DNA of 64,000 nucleotides from assembly GCA_026928255.1 (NCBI GenBank), contig JAIXKJ010000008.1:349298-413297 (forward strand), read 5' to 3'. Positions 56,575 through 64,000 of this stretch are shown piece after piece; positions within the stretch are counted from its first letter, which is position 1; every line of letters starts with the position of its first letter. The translations under genes and the position numbers were made by a program. This DNA is from Anaerolineales bacterium (GTDB lineage Bacteria; Chloroflexota; Anaerolineae; Anaerolineales; Villigracilaceae). The notes below the pieces were generated by a model. It ran no database searches. It was not told the DNA's origin and saw only the letters and a list, made by a program, of their open reading frames with translations.

Positions 56575-57909
56575 ATGAAATATTATATCTGGACAGAAGG
56601 CTGCCAAATGAACGTCGCCGACTCGCAACGGGTCAGCGCCTCGCTCGAACACTTGGGCTACGTCAACACCGAACTCCCCGAAGAGGCGGACGTTATCGTT
56701 TTGAACACCTGCGTCGTGCGCCAATCCGCCGAAGACAAGGCGATTGGGCGCGTTACCTCGTTCAAAAAATTGAAAGACCAAAACCCAAATTTGACCATCA
56801 ACCTGATGGGCTGTCTCGTCGGCGTGCGCGGCGCGGAAAAACTGCGCGAACGCCTGCCCTATGTGGACGTCTTCTCGCCGCCCTCCGACCCTGGCCCGCT
56901 CATCTCGCATTTGACGCAAGGCGAAATCCGCTCGTTGGAAGATTCAGAAACCGCGCGCCGCTTCTTGATGATGGACGAAGAGTTGCAACTTCCAGCCGCC
57001 GAGCGCGGAAAAACCGTCAGCGTGCATATTCCAGTCGTGTATGGTTGCTCGCACGCTTGCGCTTTTTGCATCATCCCCTACAAACGCGGCGTCGAACGCT
57101 CGCGCCACGTCGGCGACATCGTCGCGGAAGTTCGCTCGCTCGCCAAACAAGGCGTCAAAGAAATTACCTTGCTCGGACAAATCGTAGATCGCTACGGCGT
57201 GGACGTCGCCGACGGGCCCAAACTCGGCGACCTATTACGCACCATCCACGACGTGGAAGGCATCGAGCGCATCCGCTTTTTGACCTCGCACCCAAACTAC
57301 TTCGACGACGATTTGATTCAAGCCATCGCCGAATTGCCGCGCGTCATGCCGCACATTGAACTGCCCATTCAAGCGGGCGACGACGGCGTGCTTGAAAATA
57401 TGAAACGCGGCTACACCCAACAACAATACCGCGACCTCATCGCAAAAATCCGCGAACGCATTCCCGATTGCTCGATCGCCACCGACATTATCGTCGGCTT
57501 CCCTGGCGAAACCGAAGAGCAATTCATGGAAACTTACCGCGTTCTGGAAGACCTCAGATTAGACGTGGCGCACCTCGCCCGCTACTCGATGCGCGAAGGC
57601 ACGGTCGCCACGCGCCGCATGGACGACAACGTCCCCGAAGAAGAAAAAATGCGCCGCTTCCGCGTGTTGGAAGATTTGCAAGAAGGCATCGTCGCCGAAA
57701 TTAACCAAAAATATTTAGGGCGCACGGTGGACGTGCTGTTTGAGGAAAAAGTCAAAGACCGCTGGAAGGGGCGCACGCCGACCAACAAACTGGTCTTCGT
57801 CCAATCTGACGACGACCTGCGCGGCAAAGTTTTGCCGGTTACTATCACATGGACGGGACCTTGGTCAATGCAAGCCAACCTTTTTGAGCAGCAACTGATT
57901 CGGTTATAA
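56575..57909 (+). CDS. miaB: tRNA methylthiotransferase MiaB
   Basis: A 444-residue radical SAM enzyme that adds methylthio to i6A37 in tRNA. The N-terminal UPF0004 domain supplies Cys10, Cys46 and Cys80 for one iron-sulfur cluster. The radical SAM motif CSHACAFC has Cys158, Cys162 and Cys165. IATDIIVGFPGETEEQFMET follows, and a TRAM domain is at the C-terminus (QKYLGRTVDVLFEEKVKDRW). ITLLGQIVDRYG stands where many have LLGQNVNSYG. Good ribosome site TAGGAG. Followed by a terminator. Confidence 0.93.
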   Translation: MKYYIWTEGCQMNVADSQRVSASLEHLGYVNTELPEEADVIVLNTCVVRQSAEDKAIGRVTSFKKLKDQNPNLTINLMGCLVGVRGAEKLRERLPYVDVFSPPSDPGPLISHLTQGEIRSLEDSETARRFLMMDEELQLPAAERGKTVSVHIPVVYGCSHACAFCIIPYKRGVERSRHVGDIVAEVRSLAKQGVKEITLLGQIVDRYGVDVADGPKLGDLLRTIHDVEGIERIRFLTSHPNYFDDDLIQAIAELPRVMPHIELPIQAGDDGVLENMKRGYTQQQYRDLIAKIRERIPDCSIATDIIVGFPGETEEQFMETYRVLEDLRLDVAHLARYSMREGTVATRRMDDNVPEEEKMRRFRVLEDLQEGIVAEINQKYLGRTVDVLFEEKVKDRWKGRTPTNKLVFVQSDDDLRGKVLPVTITWTGPWSMQANLFEQQLIRL

Positions 57910-57931
57910 ATCTATAATCGCAGAGAAACGC

Positions 57932-57964
57932 AAACGAACGCAGATAATTCTGCGTTCGTTTTTT
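57932..57964 (+). terminator. Terminator after miaB
   Basis: AAACGAACGCAGA TAAT TCTGCGTTCGTTTTTT: perfect stem plus T tract. Confidence 0.93.
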
Positions 57965-57974
57965 ATTAACCGTT

Positions 57975-57999
57975 TGTCATTTCGAGCGAAGGCGCAGAA
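57975..57999 (-). repeat. Dispersed repeat, partial copy
   Basis: TGTCATTTCGAGCGAAGGCGCAGAA: the CGAAATGACA end of the family seen at 997 and 11933, with a variant other end. Confidence 0.5.
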
Positions 58000-58004
58000 T
58001 AACC

Positions 58005-58928
58005 TTAACAAATTTCAGTGATGAGCGTCCGCACCGCGCCAGCGGACGTTAACGCTTGCGCCACCGATTGCGCCTGAGCCTGATTCGTCAACGCAATCAT
58101 ATTTCCCCCGCGCCCGCCGCCGCTGAGTTTTGCGCCAAGCGCGCCCGCTTTGCGCGCCGTCGCAACCAGCGCGTCTAATTCCGCCGAAGAGACGGTCATC
58201 TCTTGCAAAAATTCGTGATTTTGATTCATCAACTCGCCCAACGCTTCGGGGCGCCCCGTTTCGATAAAATGACGCGCCATCGTCGAAATTTGCGCGATCT
58301 CGTCGAAGAGCGCTTCAAAGCGATTCGTGTCGCGCAGCCACAAACGCCGCACGCCGCCGACGGATTCTTTGGTCGGCGCGGGCACGCCCGTGTCGGCGAC
58401 GACGAGCGTAAACGGTTTGGCGCAAGCGAAGGTTTCGATGGGTTTGCCTTTAATAAAGTAAACGGGCATGTCATAGGCAATGACGGCGTTGTCAATGCCC
58501 GAAGGCGAACCGTGATACAACTTCTCGATTTCAAACGTCATTTGGTTGACTTGCTCGACGGGCAGCGGTTGATGCAAAAATTCGGAGAGGGCGCGAAGCA
58601 AAGCCACCGAGACGGCGGCGCCAGAACCCAATCCCGCCGCGACCGGCAAATCGGATTTTATCGAAACGCGCAAATCGGGCGGAGCGCTTAAGCTGAGGCG
58701 TTGAAAAAGGTCCGAGAAAACGCGAGAAATTGGATGGTCGGCAGGCAGCGCGGAGAGTTCGCCGTGAAAATTAATCAGCGGCGCGTCAAGCCACAGGCCA
58801 GGCGAATCCGAATCTAAAACTTCCGCTTCCACCCGCGCTTGACGAATTGGCGCTGCGAGCGCAGGGCGGCTGTAAACGACGGCGTGTTCGCCAAAGAGGA
58901 TGATTTTGCCGGGTGCTGAAGATTTCAT
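58005..58928 (-). CDS. mvk: Mevalonate kinase
   Basis: A 307-residue GHMP kinase. SSAPGKIILFGEHAVVYSRP (3-22) is motif 1. LPVAAGLGSGAAVSVALLRA (about 110) is the phosphate loop. The catalytic Asp lies in GSPSGIDNAVIAYDMP, and motif 3 is GALGAKLSGGGRGGNMIALT. It phosphorylates mevalonate. The ATG at 58928 overlaps the UbiA gene stop by ATGA. Coupling a prenyl-precursor enzyme to a prenyl-phosphate-using enzyme makes metabolic sense. Confidence 0.93.
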   Translation of the reverse strand: MKSSAPGKIILFGEHAVVYSRPALAAPIRQARVEAEVLDSDSPGLWLDAPLINFHGELSALPADHPISRVFSDLFQRLSLSAPPDLRVSIKSDLPVAAGLGSGAAVSVALLRALSEFLHQPLPVEQVNQMTFEIEKLYHGSPSGIDNAVIAYDMPVYFIKGKPIETFACAKPFTLVVADTGVPAPTKESVGGVRRLWLRDTNRFEALFDEIAQISTMARHFIETGRPEALGELMNQNHEFLQEMTVSSAELDALVATARKAGALGAKLSGGGRGGNMIALTNQAQAQSVAQALTSAGAVRTLITEIC

Positions 58929-59794
58929 ACGAAATAAAAGATGACGACGACGCTCGCCGCCCAAAGCGCCATTGAAAGTTGAAAGGGGCGGTCCGAGAGC
59001 AGCACGTCTTCCGGCGCGCCGCCCGCGTGTTCGACTTCGACGAGGTAGAGGTAGCGAAAAATTGAATAAACCATAAAGGGGATGGTGAGCATGAGCGAGT
59101 GATTCTCCGGCACGTTGGGCGCGGAAAACGTGTAGAGCGAATAGGCGACGATGGTCGTGGCGGAAACGATGAGGATGTATTGATCGAGCAGCGATAAGGT
59201 GTAGCCGTCGAGGACTTTGCGATGCGAACCCGCGTCTTGCGCGAGCAGCGCCAATTCGGCGCGGCGTTTGCCGAAGCCGAGAAAAAGCGAAAGCAAAAAC
59301 ATGACGATATAAAGCCAAGGCGAAAAACGCTCGACGCGAATCAGCGTTACGCCCGCCGCCACGCGCAAAACAAAACCCGCTGCGATGAGCAACACATCTA
59401 AAATGGGAACGTGTTTCAGCCGAAGCGAATAGGCTAAATTGAGGACAAAGTAAATTGCGACGACCAAGCAAAAAGTCGGCGCGAGAAAGTAAGAGGCGAC
59501 AAAGACAAAGAGCGCGATGAAACTCCCCCACGCCCACGCGGCGCGGACGGACAAGACGCCCGAAGGAATCGGGCGATATTTTTTTTCGGGGTGGCGGCGG
59601 TCGGCTTCCACGTCGGCGAGGTCGTTGACGATGTAAACGCAAGACGAGATTAAACAAAAGAGCGCAAAGCCCGCCAGCGTGCGAACGAAAGAAAGCGGAA
59701 TAAATAATTGCTTGTCAAAAACCAGCGCGGCGAAGATGAAAATATTTTTTGTCCATTGGCGCGGGCGCATGGTTTTTATCAGCGCGGTTAACAT
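58925..59794 (-). CDS. UbiA-family prenyltransferase, DPPR-synthase-like
   Basis: A 289-residue membrane enzyme with about eight hydrophobic segments. TMRPRQWTKNIFIFAALVFD starts it. The Asp-rich motifs are CVYIVNDLADVEADRRHPEK (about 52-71) and LKHVPILDVLLIAAGFVLR. RPxQWxKN and NDxxDxExDRxHPxKxxRP match, from memory, decaprenyl-phosphate phosphoribosyltransferase. It would make the polyprenyl-phosphate ribose precursor oxidised by the DprE1-like enzyme at 33422. It is coupled to mevalonate kinase. Confidence 0.85.
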   Translation of the reverse strand: MLTALIKTMRPRQWTKNIFIFAALVFDKQLFIPLSFVRTLAGFALFCLISSCVYIVNDLADVEADRRHPEKKYRPIPSGVLSVRAAWAWGSFIALFVFVASYFLAPTFCLVVAIYFVLNLAYSLRLKHVPILDVLLIAAGFVLRVAAGVTLIRVERFSPWLYIVMFLLSLFLGFGKRRAELALLAQDAGSHRKVLDGYTLSLLDQYILIVSATTIVAYSLYTFSAPNVPENHSLMLTIPFMVYSIFRYLYLVEVEHAGGAPEDVLLSDRPFQLSMALWAASVVVIFYFV

Positions 59795-59811
59795 CCGCTT
59801 ATTTTACCTGA

Positions 59812-59817
59812 TACAAT
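59812..59817 (+). promoter_or_regulatory. -10 box, 6 nt before tlyA
   Basis: TACAAT followed by 6 nt and the ATG at 59824. Predicted leaderless. Confidence 0.6.
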
Positions 59818-59823
59818 ATTTTT

Positions 59824-60606
59824 ATGTCCAAAATTCGGTTAGACGTTTTGCTGGTGGAAAAGGGATTGGCGGACTCGCGCGCCAAAGCGCAAGCGCTGAT
59901 TATGGCCGGGCAGGTGCGCGTCGCCGACCAAGTCGCGCTGAAACCTTCGATTACCGTTCAACCTGATTCTGCGCTGACGGTGGATTCTGGCCCCAAGTTC
60001 GTTTCGCGCGGCGGAGAAAAATTGGAAGGCGCGTTGGACGCTTTTCAAATTGACGTGCGCGGTTTTGTCTGCGCCGATGTGGGCGCGTCCACCGGCGGGT
60101 TTACGGATTGCCTTTTGCAACGCGGCGCGGTCAAAGTCTACGCAATTGACGTGGGCAAAGGAATTTTGCATTGGAAACTTCGCAACGACTCGCGCGTGGT
60201 TGTGATGGAAGAGACCAACGTCCGCTTTGTGGAAGCGCTGCCCGAAAAAATTGACTTCGTTTCGATAGACGCTTCGTTTATTTCGCTGAAAACGATTTTG
60301 CCCGTCGTGCAAAAGTGGAAGCCGAATCAAATCGTCGCGCTAATTAAGCCGCAGTTTGAAGCGGGGCGCAAGGAAGTTTCTCGCGGCGACGGCGTCATCC
60401 GCGACGCGCAAATTCACCGTCAAGTGGCGTTGGATATTTCACAATTCGCCCAAGCGCAAGGCTGGGGAATTTTAGGACTCGTCCGCTCGCCGTTGACGGG
60501 ACCGAAGGGCAACGTCGAATTTTTGTTATGGTTGGAAAACCGTCCCAACGGCGCGGCGGCGGAAGAATTCGTCGAGGCGGCGATTCCGACGAGCGAGTCA
60601 AAATGA
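59824..60606 (+). CDS. tlyA: TlyA-family rRNA methyltransferase
   Basis: A 260-residue protein. An S4 RNA-binding domain (1-60, IRLDVLLVEKGLADSRAKAQ) is followed by a FtsJ-type methylase with VSRGGEKLEGALDAF, the AdoMet motif CADVGASTGGFTDCLLQRGA, IDFVSIDASFISL and IVALIKPQFEAG. TlyA 2'-O-methylates rRNA cytidines; some homologues are called hemolysins. A TFIIB-type zinc protein gene overlaps its stop (ATGA). Confidence 0.93.
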   Translation: MSKIRLDVLLVEKGLADSRAKAQALIMAGQVRVADQVALKPSITVQPDSALTVDSGPKFVSRGGEKLEGALDAFQIDVRGFVCADVGASTGGFTDCLLQRGAVKVYAIDVGKGILHWKLRNDSRVVVMEETNVRFVEALPEKIDFVSIDASFISLKTILPVVQKWKPNQIVALIKPQFEAGRKEVSRGDGVIRDAQIHRQVALDISQFAQAQGWGILGLVRSPLTGPKGNVEFLLWLENRPNGAAAEEFVEAAIPTSESK

Positions 60607-61022
60607 ACTGTCCAAAATGCGGCGCGGAATTAATTCAAAAATATTATAAAGGCATGTTTGAAGCGGACGTTTGCCCAAACTGTTTTGGCATGTGGCTGGA
60701 TTTTGAGGAGTTGGACAAACTGGAAGACGCGGCGTTCGGCGAGGACGATCAAAAAGGCTCGCTCATGCACTTTCAAACGCGGACGCAGTTCGCTTGTCCG
60801 CGATGCGGCGCGGCGTTGGACGAATTTCAATATCGCTTGTACGATTTGCGTTTGGACGCTTGCGCGGAAAATCATCACGGCTTTTGGCTAGACGCGGGCG
60901 AAGACGAGCGCGTGTTGGAAATTATGCGGCTGCGGGCGGAAGAGATGCGCCGAAAGTTCGCCGTCGAATCAGAATGGAAGCAAGCGCTAAAAGCGATGCA
61001 TTTATTTTTGACGAGAAAATGA
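60603..61022 (+). CDS. Double TFIIB-type zinc-ribbon protein
   Basis: A 139-residue protein. Two zinc ribbons: MNCPKCGAELIQ with ADVCPNCFGMWLDFEELDKL, then FACPRCGAALDEF with LDACAENHHGFWLDAGEDER. The WLD(A/F)xE(L/D) pattern is the zf-TFIIB family. In the second ribbon the last CxxC is CAENH, so one ligand is replaced. The role of the family is unknown. It overlaps tlyA by ATGA and the convergent GT87-like gene by 21 bp. Confidence 0.85.
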   Translation: MNCPKCGAELIQKYYKGMFEADVCPNCFGMWLDFEELDKLEDAAFGEDDQKGSLMHFQTRTQFACPRCGAALDEFQYRLYDLRLDACAENHHGFWLDAGEDERVLEIMRLRAEEMRRKFAVESEWKQALKAMHLFLTRK

Positions 61023-62141
61023 TTCGCGCCAACGAAAAGTCAGCGCGGCGACTGCGAGATGCCAAAGCGGAACCCACCAGAAAAAATAATTGTGGCTGTC
61101 GGTTTGCGCTTGTCCGCTTGCCATCAAAACCCACGCGGCGAGATACGCGCCGACGATAAAAATCTTTTGCCGTTTTCCCGCGTCGACGTAAACATAAATC
61201 AACAGCGGAAGCAGAGCGACAAAATCCCAACTGCCGATGTAAGGCGAAATTAAAAGCGAAAGTCCCAACGTCCAAAAGGCGGCGCGGACGGGGTCGAGGC
61301 GCGTCCACAAGCAAAGCGCGAACGCCGCTATCAAAACGACGGCGACAACCCAAAGCGTCATGCCCGCCGTCACGCCAAGCGAACGGATAAAAAAATTTTG
61401 CAGAGTCGGAAAAGTCCACGCGGCGTTGGAACTCATGCTTTGCAACGCGTCGGGAATCCAATTGGGGTAAGCGATAAAAAGCGGCAGACATAAGACGACG
61501 CAAGCGGACGCGACGCGGAGGATCAACGCCGCCGCCTCTTTTGCGCCGCCGCGCCGATAACTCCACAGCGTCAAGCCGAGCAGAGAGAGAGTCATCAAGT
61601 GCAGTTTGGTCAGCCCCAACGCCAAGACAAACGCGCCGAGCCAGCGCTTCTCTTTGACGACGAGCATTGTCCCCGCAACGACGCAGAGAGTCGTCGTCAG
61701 AGAAAATTGACCGAGAATTAAATGGTGAATCGTCGAAGGGAAGAAGAAGGTCAAAAGACAAACAACGATTAAATTGAAAATTAACTTGTCTTTCAAACGC
61801 GCCCAATAAACGAGGGCGGCGAGTTCGGCAATGTTGACGAGAAACCAGATTCGCTGGGCGAGACTTTCGCTCAACGCGCCGAGCGGGGCGAAGAATCCGA
61901 CAGCCATCGGCAGCCAAGCGGCGGGCAGTTCGGGGTTAAGCGGCGCAGTGGCGTAGGGGCTTTGTCCGCGCAGGAGGAGATAAGTCGGCGCCCAAAGTTC
62001 GTTGTAGAAATCTTTGCGCGGAACGAGCAGACTCCAATACATCGCCGCCGCGCCGACGGCGAAGATAAATAATAGAAGGAGGAGGATTAATTTCTCTCGT
62101 TCTTGCGGCGAAAGTTCTTTAGCGTCGAGTTTGAACGGCAT
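61002..62141 (-). CDS. GT87-like (DUF2029) polyprenyl-linked mannosyl/arabinosyltransferase-type protein
   Basis: A 379-residue membrane protein with nine or ten hydrophobic segments. DFYNELWAPTYLLLRGQSPY has the first-loop acidic residues of this GT-C family, and YPNWIPDALQSMSSNAAWTF and LDPVRAAFWTLGLSLLISPYIGSWD fit DUF2029. Such enzymes use polyprenyl-phosphate sugars, which fits the DPA-type enzymes in this window, but the sugar is not known. I use the ATG at 62141; earlier in-frame codons lie in repeat DNA. Confidence 0.75.
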   Translation of the reverse strand: MPFKLDAKELSPQEREKLILLLLLFIFAVGAAAMYWSLLVPRKDFYNELWAPTYLLLRGQSPYATAPLNPELPAAWLPMAVGFFAPLGALSESLAQRIWFLVNIAELAALVYWARLKDKLIFNLIVVCLLTFFFPSTIHHLILGQFSLTTTLCVVAGTMLVVKEKRWLGAFVLALGLTKLHLMTLSLLGLTLWSYRRGGAKEAAALILRVASACVVLCLPLFIAYPNWIPDALQSMSSNAAWTFPTLQNFFIRSLGVTAGMTLWVVAVVLIAAFALCLWTRLDPVRAAFWTLGLSLLISPYIGSWDFVALLPLLIYVYVDAGKRQKIFIVGAYLAAWVLMASGQAQTDSHNYFFWWVPLWHLAVAALTFRWRESFSRQK

Positions 62142-62163
62142 GGGAAGAAGAAAATCATGAAGA

Positions 62164-62232
62164 AGGGTTTCTCGCCGCGCGGCGGCTCGAAATGACAAGG
62201 ATATTGTTCGGCGTCATTTCGAGCGTCGGCGA
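62164..62232. repeat. Dispersed repeat, inverted pair
   Basis: GGTTTCTCGCCGCGCGGCGG...CGAAATGACA (62164-62196) faces GTCATTTCGAGCGTCGGCGAC (62212-62232). Together they can form a long hairpin between the GT87-like and the P-type ATPase genes. Confidence 0.6.
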
Positions 62233-62287
62233 CATCGCGCCATAGGGCGGGAATCTAAATGTTTATAAACAATGCGAATCTTTGTCG

Positions 62288-64000
62288 TTAAGATTTTTTC
62301 ATTCGCAAGAAGAATTTGGTAATCTCTTCCGCGACGGCGGGCAAAAGCGCCAAACCGACGACCAGCGCCCATTCGGTTGCGCTTAAGAAATGCGTGTTAA
62401 AAATCGGCTGCAAGAACGGCACGGCGCAGACTAAAAGCAACAGCGCAATCGAAGCGCCGACGGCGTATTGCATGGAGCGGTTCGAGAAAACGCCAATTTG
62501 GAAAATCGAGGCGCGTTCCGAACGCGCGGTATAAGCGCGAAAAAGTTCCGCTAACGAGAGCGTAACGAAAGCCATCGTTTCGGCGGTTTGCACGTCCACG
62601 CCGCGCCAATCGTGCGCGAGGACAGACGAAAGCAAATTCGCGCCGTCGGGGAACGAAGCGCCCGCTTCCAGATGCCAAGCCAAGCCCAAGACAAACGCCG
62701 TCAACACCGCGCCCGTCTGCGCGAAGGTTTGGATGATGATTCCAATTCCCATCGTGCGGTTGACAATCGGTTCGGATTTGGCGCGGGGTTTTTGCTCCAT
62801 AATATCGGGGTCGCCTTTTTCCATCGCCAACGCCAACGCGGGCGCGCCGTCGGTGATGAGGTTAAGCCAGAGCAATTGAATCGCCGTCAGCGGCGCGGGC
62901 AAGCCCGCCAGCGTAGCGAGGAAGATAATCATAATTTCCGCGACGTTGGACGAAAGCAAGAAGAAAACAAACTTGCGGATGTTGGCGTAAATAATGCGCC
63001 CCTGCTCGACGGCGGAAACGATGCTGGCGTAATTGTCGTCGGTCAAGACCATGTCCGCCGCGCCTTTGGCGACGTCCGTGCCGGTAATGCCCATCGCCAC
63101 GCCAATATCGGCGCGTTTGATGGCGGGCGCGTCGTTCACGCCGTCGCCGGTCATTGCCACAATTTCGTGGTTGGCTTGCAGCGCGTCCACAATTCGCATT
63201 TTATGTTCGGGCGAAACGCGGGCGAAAACGTCGGTGTCTTCGATGACTCTTTTAAGTCCTTCGTCGTCAATATGATCTAATTCGGCGCCCGTCATTACGC
63301 CTTTGCCCGGCCGCAACAAGCCGATGGATTCGGCGATGGCTTTGGCGGTGGTGGGAAAATCGCCGGTAATCATCACCGTGCGGATGCCCGCTTTGCGCGC
63401 CTTTTCGAGCGCGGGTTTGGCTTGTCGGCGCGGCGGGTCCATCATGCCGATCATGCCCGCGAAGACCAGATTCTTTTCAAGGTCTTCGGTTTTGACTTCT
63501 TCGATGTTGTCCGGCACGTCGCGGTCTAAGCGATAGGCAAAGCCGAGAACGCGCAGCGCGTCTTGAGTCATCGCGTCGTTGGCGGCGAGGATGCGCGCGC
63601 GCGCTTCGTCGGTCATCTCGCGCGGTTGATCGTCCGCGCCTTGATATTTTGTGCAAAGCGAAAGGATAATATCCGGCGCGCCTTTAACGGCGATTACGTC
63701 CCAATCTTTATATTTTTCGTCTATGAACGAAGGCGAGAAGGTTTGCTTGGCGTTGCCGGGCGTTACGTCGTGGATGGTGATCATGCGTTTGCGGTCTGAA
63801 TCAAACGGCACTTCGTTTTCGCGCGGATAGGCTTCGTCAATGTTGACGTGAACCGCGCCCGCTTTTGCGGCGGCGACGAGCAACGCGCCTTCGGTGGGGT
63901 CGCCGACCACGCGATAAGTTTTTTGCGAATTGGATTCGCCGGCGATTTCAATTTCCGCGTCGTTGTTCAGCACGCCGAGCCAAAGCGTCGTCATAATGGC
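62288..64000 (-). CDS. P-type cation-transporting ATPase (type II), C-terminal part
   Basis: The frame runs off the right edge, so the N-terminal half with the phosphorylated Asp motif is missing. Visible are the nucleotide-binding domain (GDPTEGALLVAAAKAG, FDSDRKRM, VAVKGAPDIIL), the hinge FARVSPEHKMRIVDALQ and MTGDGVNDAPAIKRADIG, and six C-terminal membrane segments. LLWLNLITDGAPALALAMEK fits Ca2+-ATPase-like type II pumps, and the ion is most likely Ca2+ or a monovalent cation. Confidence 0.92.
   Translation of the reverse strand, partial: AIMTTLWLGVLNNDAEIEIAGESNSQKTYRVVGDPTEGALLVAAAKAGAVHVNIDEAYPRENEVPFDSDRKRMITIHDVTPGNAKQTFSPSFIDEKYKDWDVIAVKGAPDIILSLCTKYQGADDQPREMTDEARARILAANDAMTQDALRVLGFAYRLDRDVPDNIEEVKTEDLEKNLVFAGMIGMMDPPRRQAKPALEKARKAGIRTVMITGDFPTTAKAIAESIGLLRPGKGVMTGAELDHIDDEGLKRVIEDTDVFARVSPEHKMRIVDALQANHEIVAMTGDGVNDAPAIKRADIGVAMGITGTDVAKGAADMVLTDDNYASIVSAVEQGRIIYANIRKFVFFLLSSNVAEIMIIFLATLAGLPAPLTAIQLLWLNLITDGAPALALAMEKGDPDIMEQKPRAKSEPIVNRTMGIGIIIQTFAQTGAVLTAFVLGLAWHLEAGASFPDGANLLSSVLAHDWRGVDVQTAETMAFVTLSLAELFRAYTARSERASIFQIGVFSNRSMQYAVGASIALLLLVCAVPFLQPIFNTHFLSATEWALVVGLALLPAVAEEITKFFLRMKKS

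Noticed and set aside
58929..59657. N-terminal extension of mevalonate kinase
   Set aside because: It overlaps the UbiA gene in a shadow frame, and the conserved kinase starts exactly at the ATG overlapping the UbiA stop.

Overview
The window looks like chromosomal DNA of a Chloroflexota bacterium, most likely an Anaerolineae relative. This is an inference from the gene mix: mevalonate-pathway enzymes in a bacterium, a HerA/NurA pair with a separate HAS-barrel-like protein, two recognisable ECF ATPases, a T-box in front of pheST, a DprE1/DprE2/UbiA set, and many genes whose start codon lies 6-9 nt after a -10 box (probable leaderless mRNAs). Most of the DNA is moderately GC-rich. Two stretches (1-1000 and about 34820-40360) are clearly AT-richer and look acquired.

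Layout. 1-1.0 kb: 3' part of a GHKL ATPase. 1.0-5.6 kb: mvaD, an RseP-type protease, a HEAT-repeat protein, OsmC, a zinc-ribbon membrane protein and a PD-(D/E)XK-like protein. 5.7-7.6 kb (minus): a tyrosine phenol-lyase-type enzyme with an Lrp regulator. 7.8-8.7 kb: a VapBC-type module between the herA 3' end and a decayed copy of that end. 8.7-12.5 kb: herA, dcm, vsr, repeated tRNA-Ser tail fragments and two tRNA-Ser genes. 12.5-18.7 kb: an FAD enzyme, then nurA, HAS-barrel protein, glycosyltransferase and kbl on the minus strand, then a SIMPL lipoprotein. 18.8-24.1 kb: a beta-hydroxyacid dehydrogenase, a cNMP-sensor membrane protein, def, recF and yhhQ. 24.1-30.2 kb: ribokinase, two nucleoside hydrolases and a full ECF transporter (S, T, A, A), which together read as nucleoside uptake and salvage. 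30.2-34.8 kb: lipid kinase, diguanylate cyclase, DprE2-like and DprE1-like enzymes.

34.8-40.4 kb is an accessory island. It holds an exported unknown protein, two unknown small genes, a PIN/Phd-type and a HigBA-type toxin-antitoxin pair (both toxin-first), and a TIR-TPR protein. Its spacers contain attC-like inverted structures and shared GC-rich repeats. The island is bounded on the left by the intact dprE1 3' end and on the right by a decayed copy of about 138 bp of that end. The same '3'-end copy' architecture surrounds the vapBC module, and a related one is seen with the tRNA-Ser tail. This suggests repeated insertion of small modules at gene 3' ends. No integrase is present in the window.

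40.4-64 kb returns to core genes: lipB, mutL and a HAD phosphatase fired from one palindromic -10 box, ctpA, yugP, a membrane gene under a LexA-box-like operator, pheST with a T-box, glycosyltransferases, an M1 peptidase, miaB, mevalonate kinase, a UbiA-type DPPR synthase, tlyA and, running off the right edge, a P-type ATPase. All function calls come from reading motifs by eye; no database search was run.
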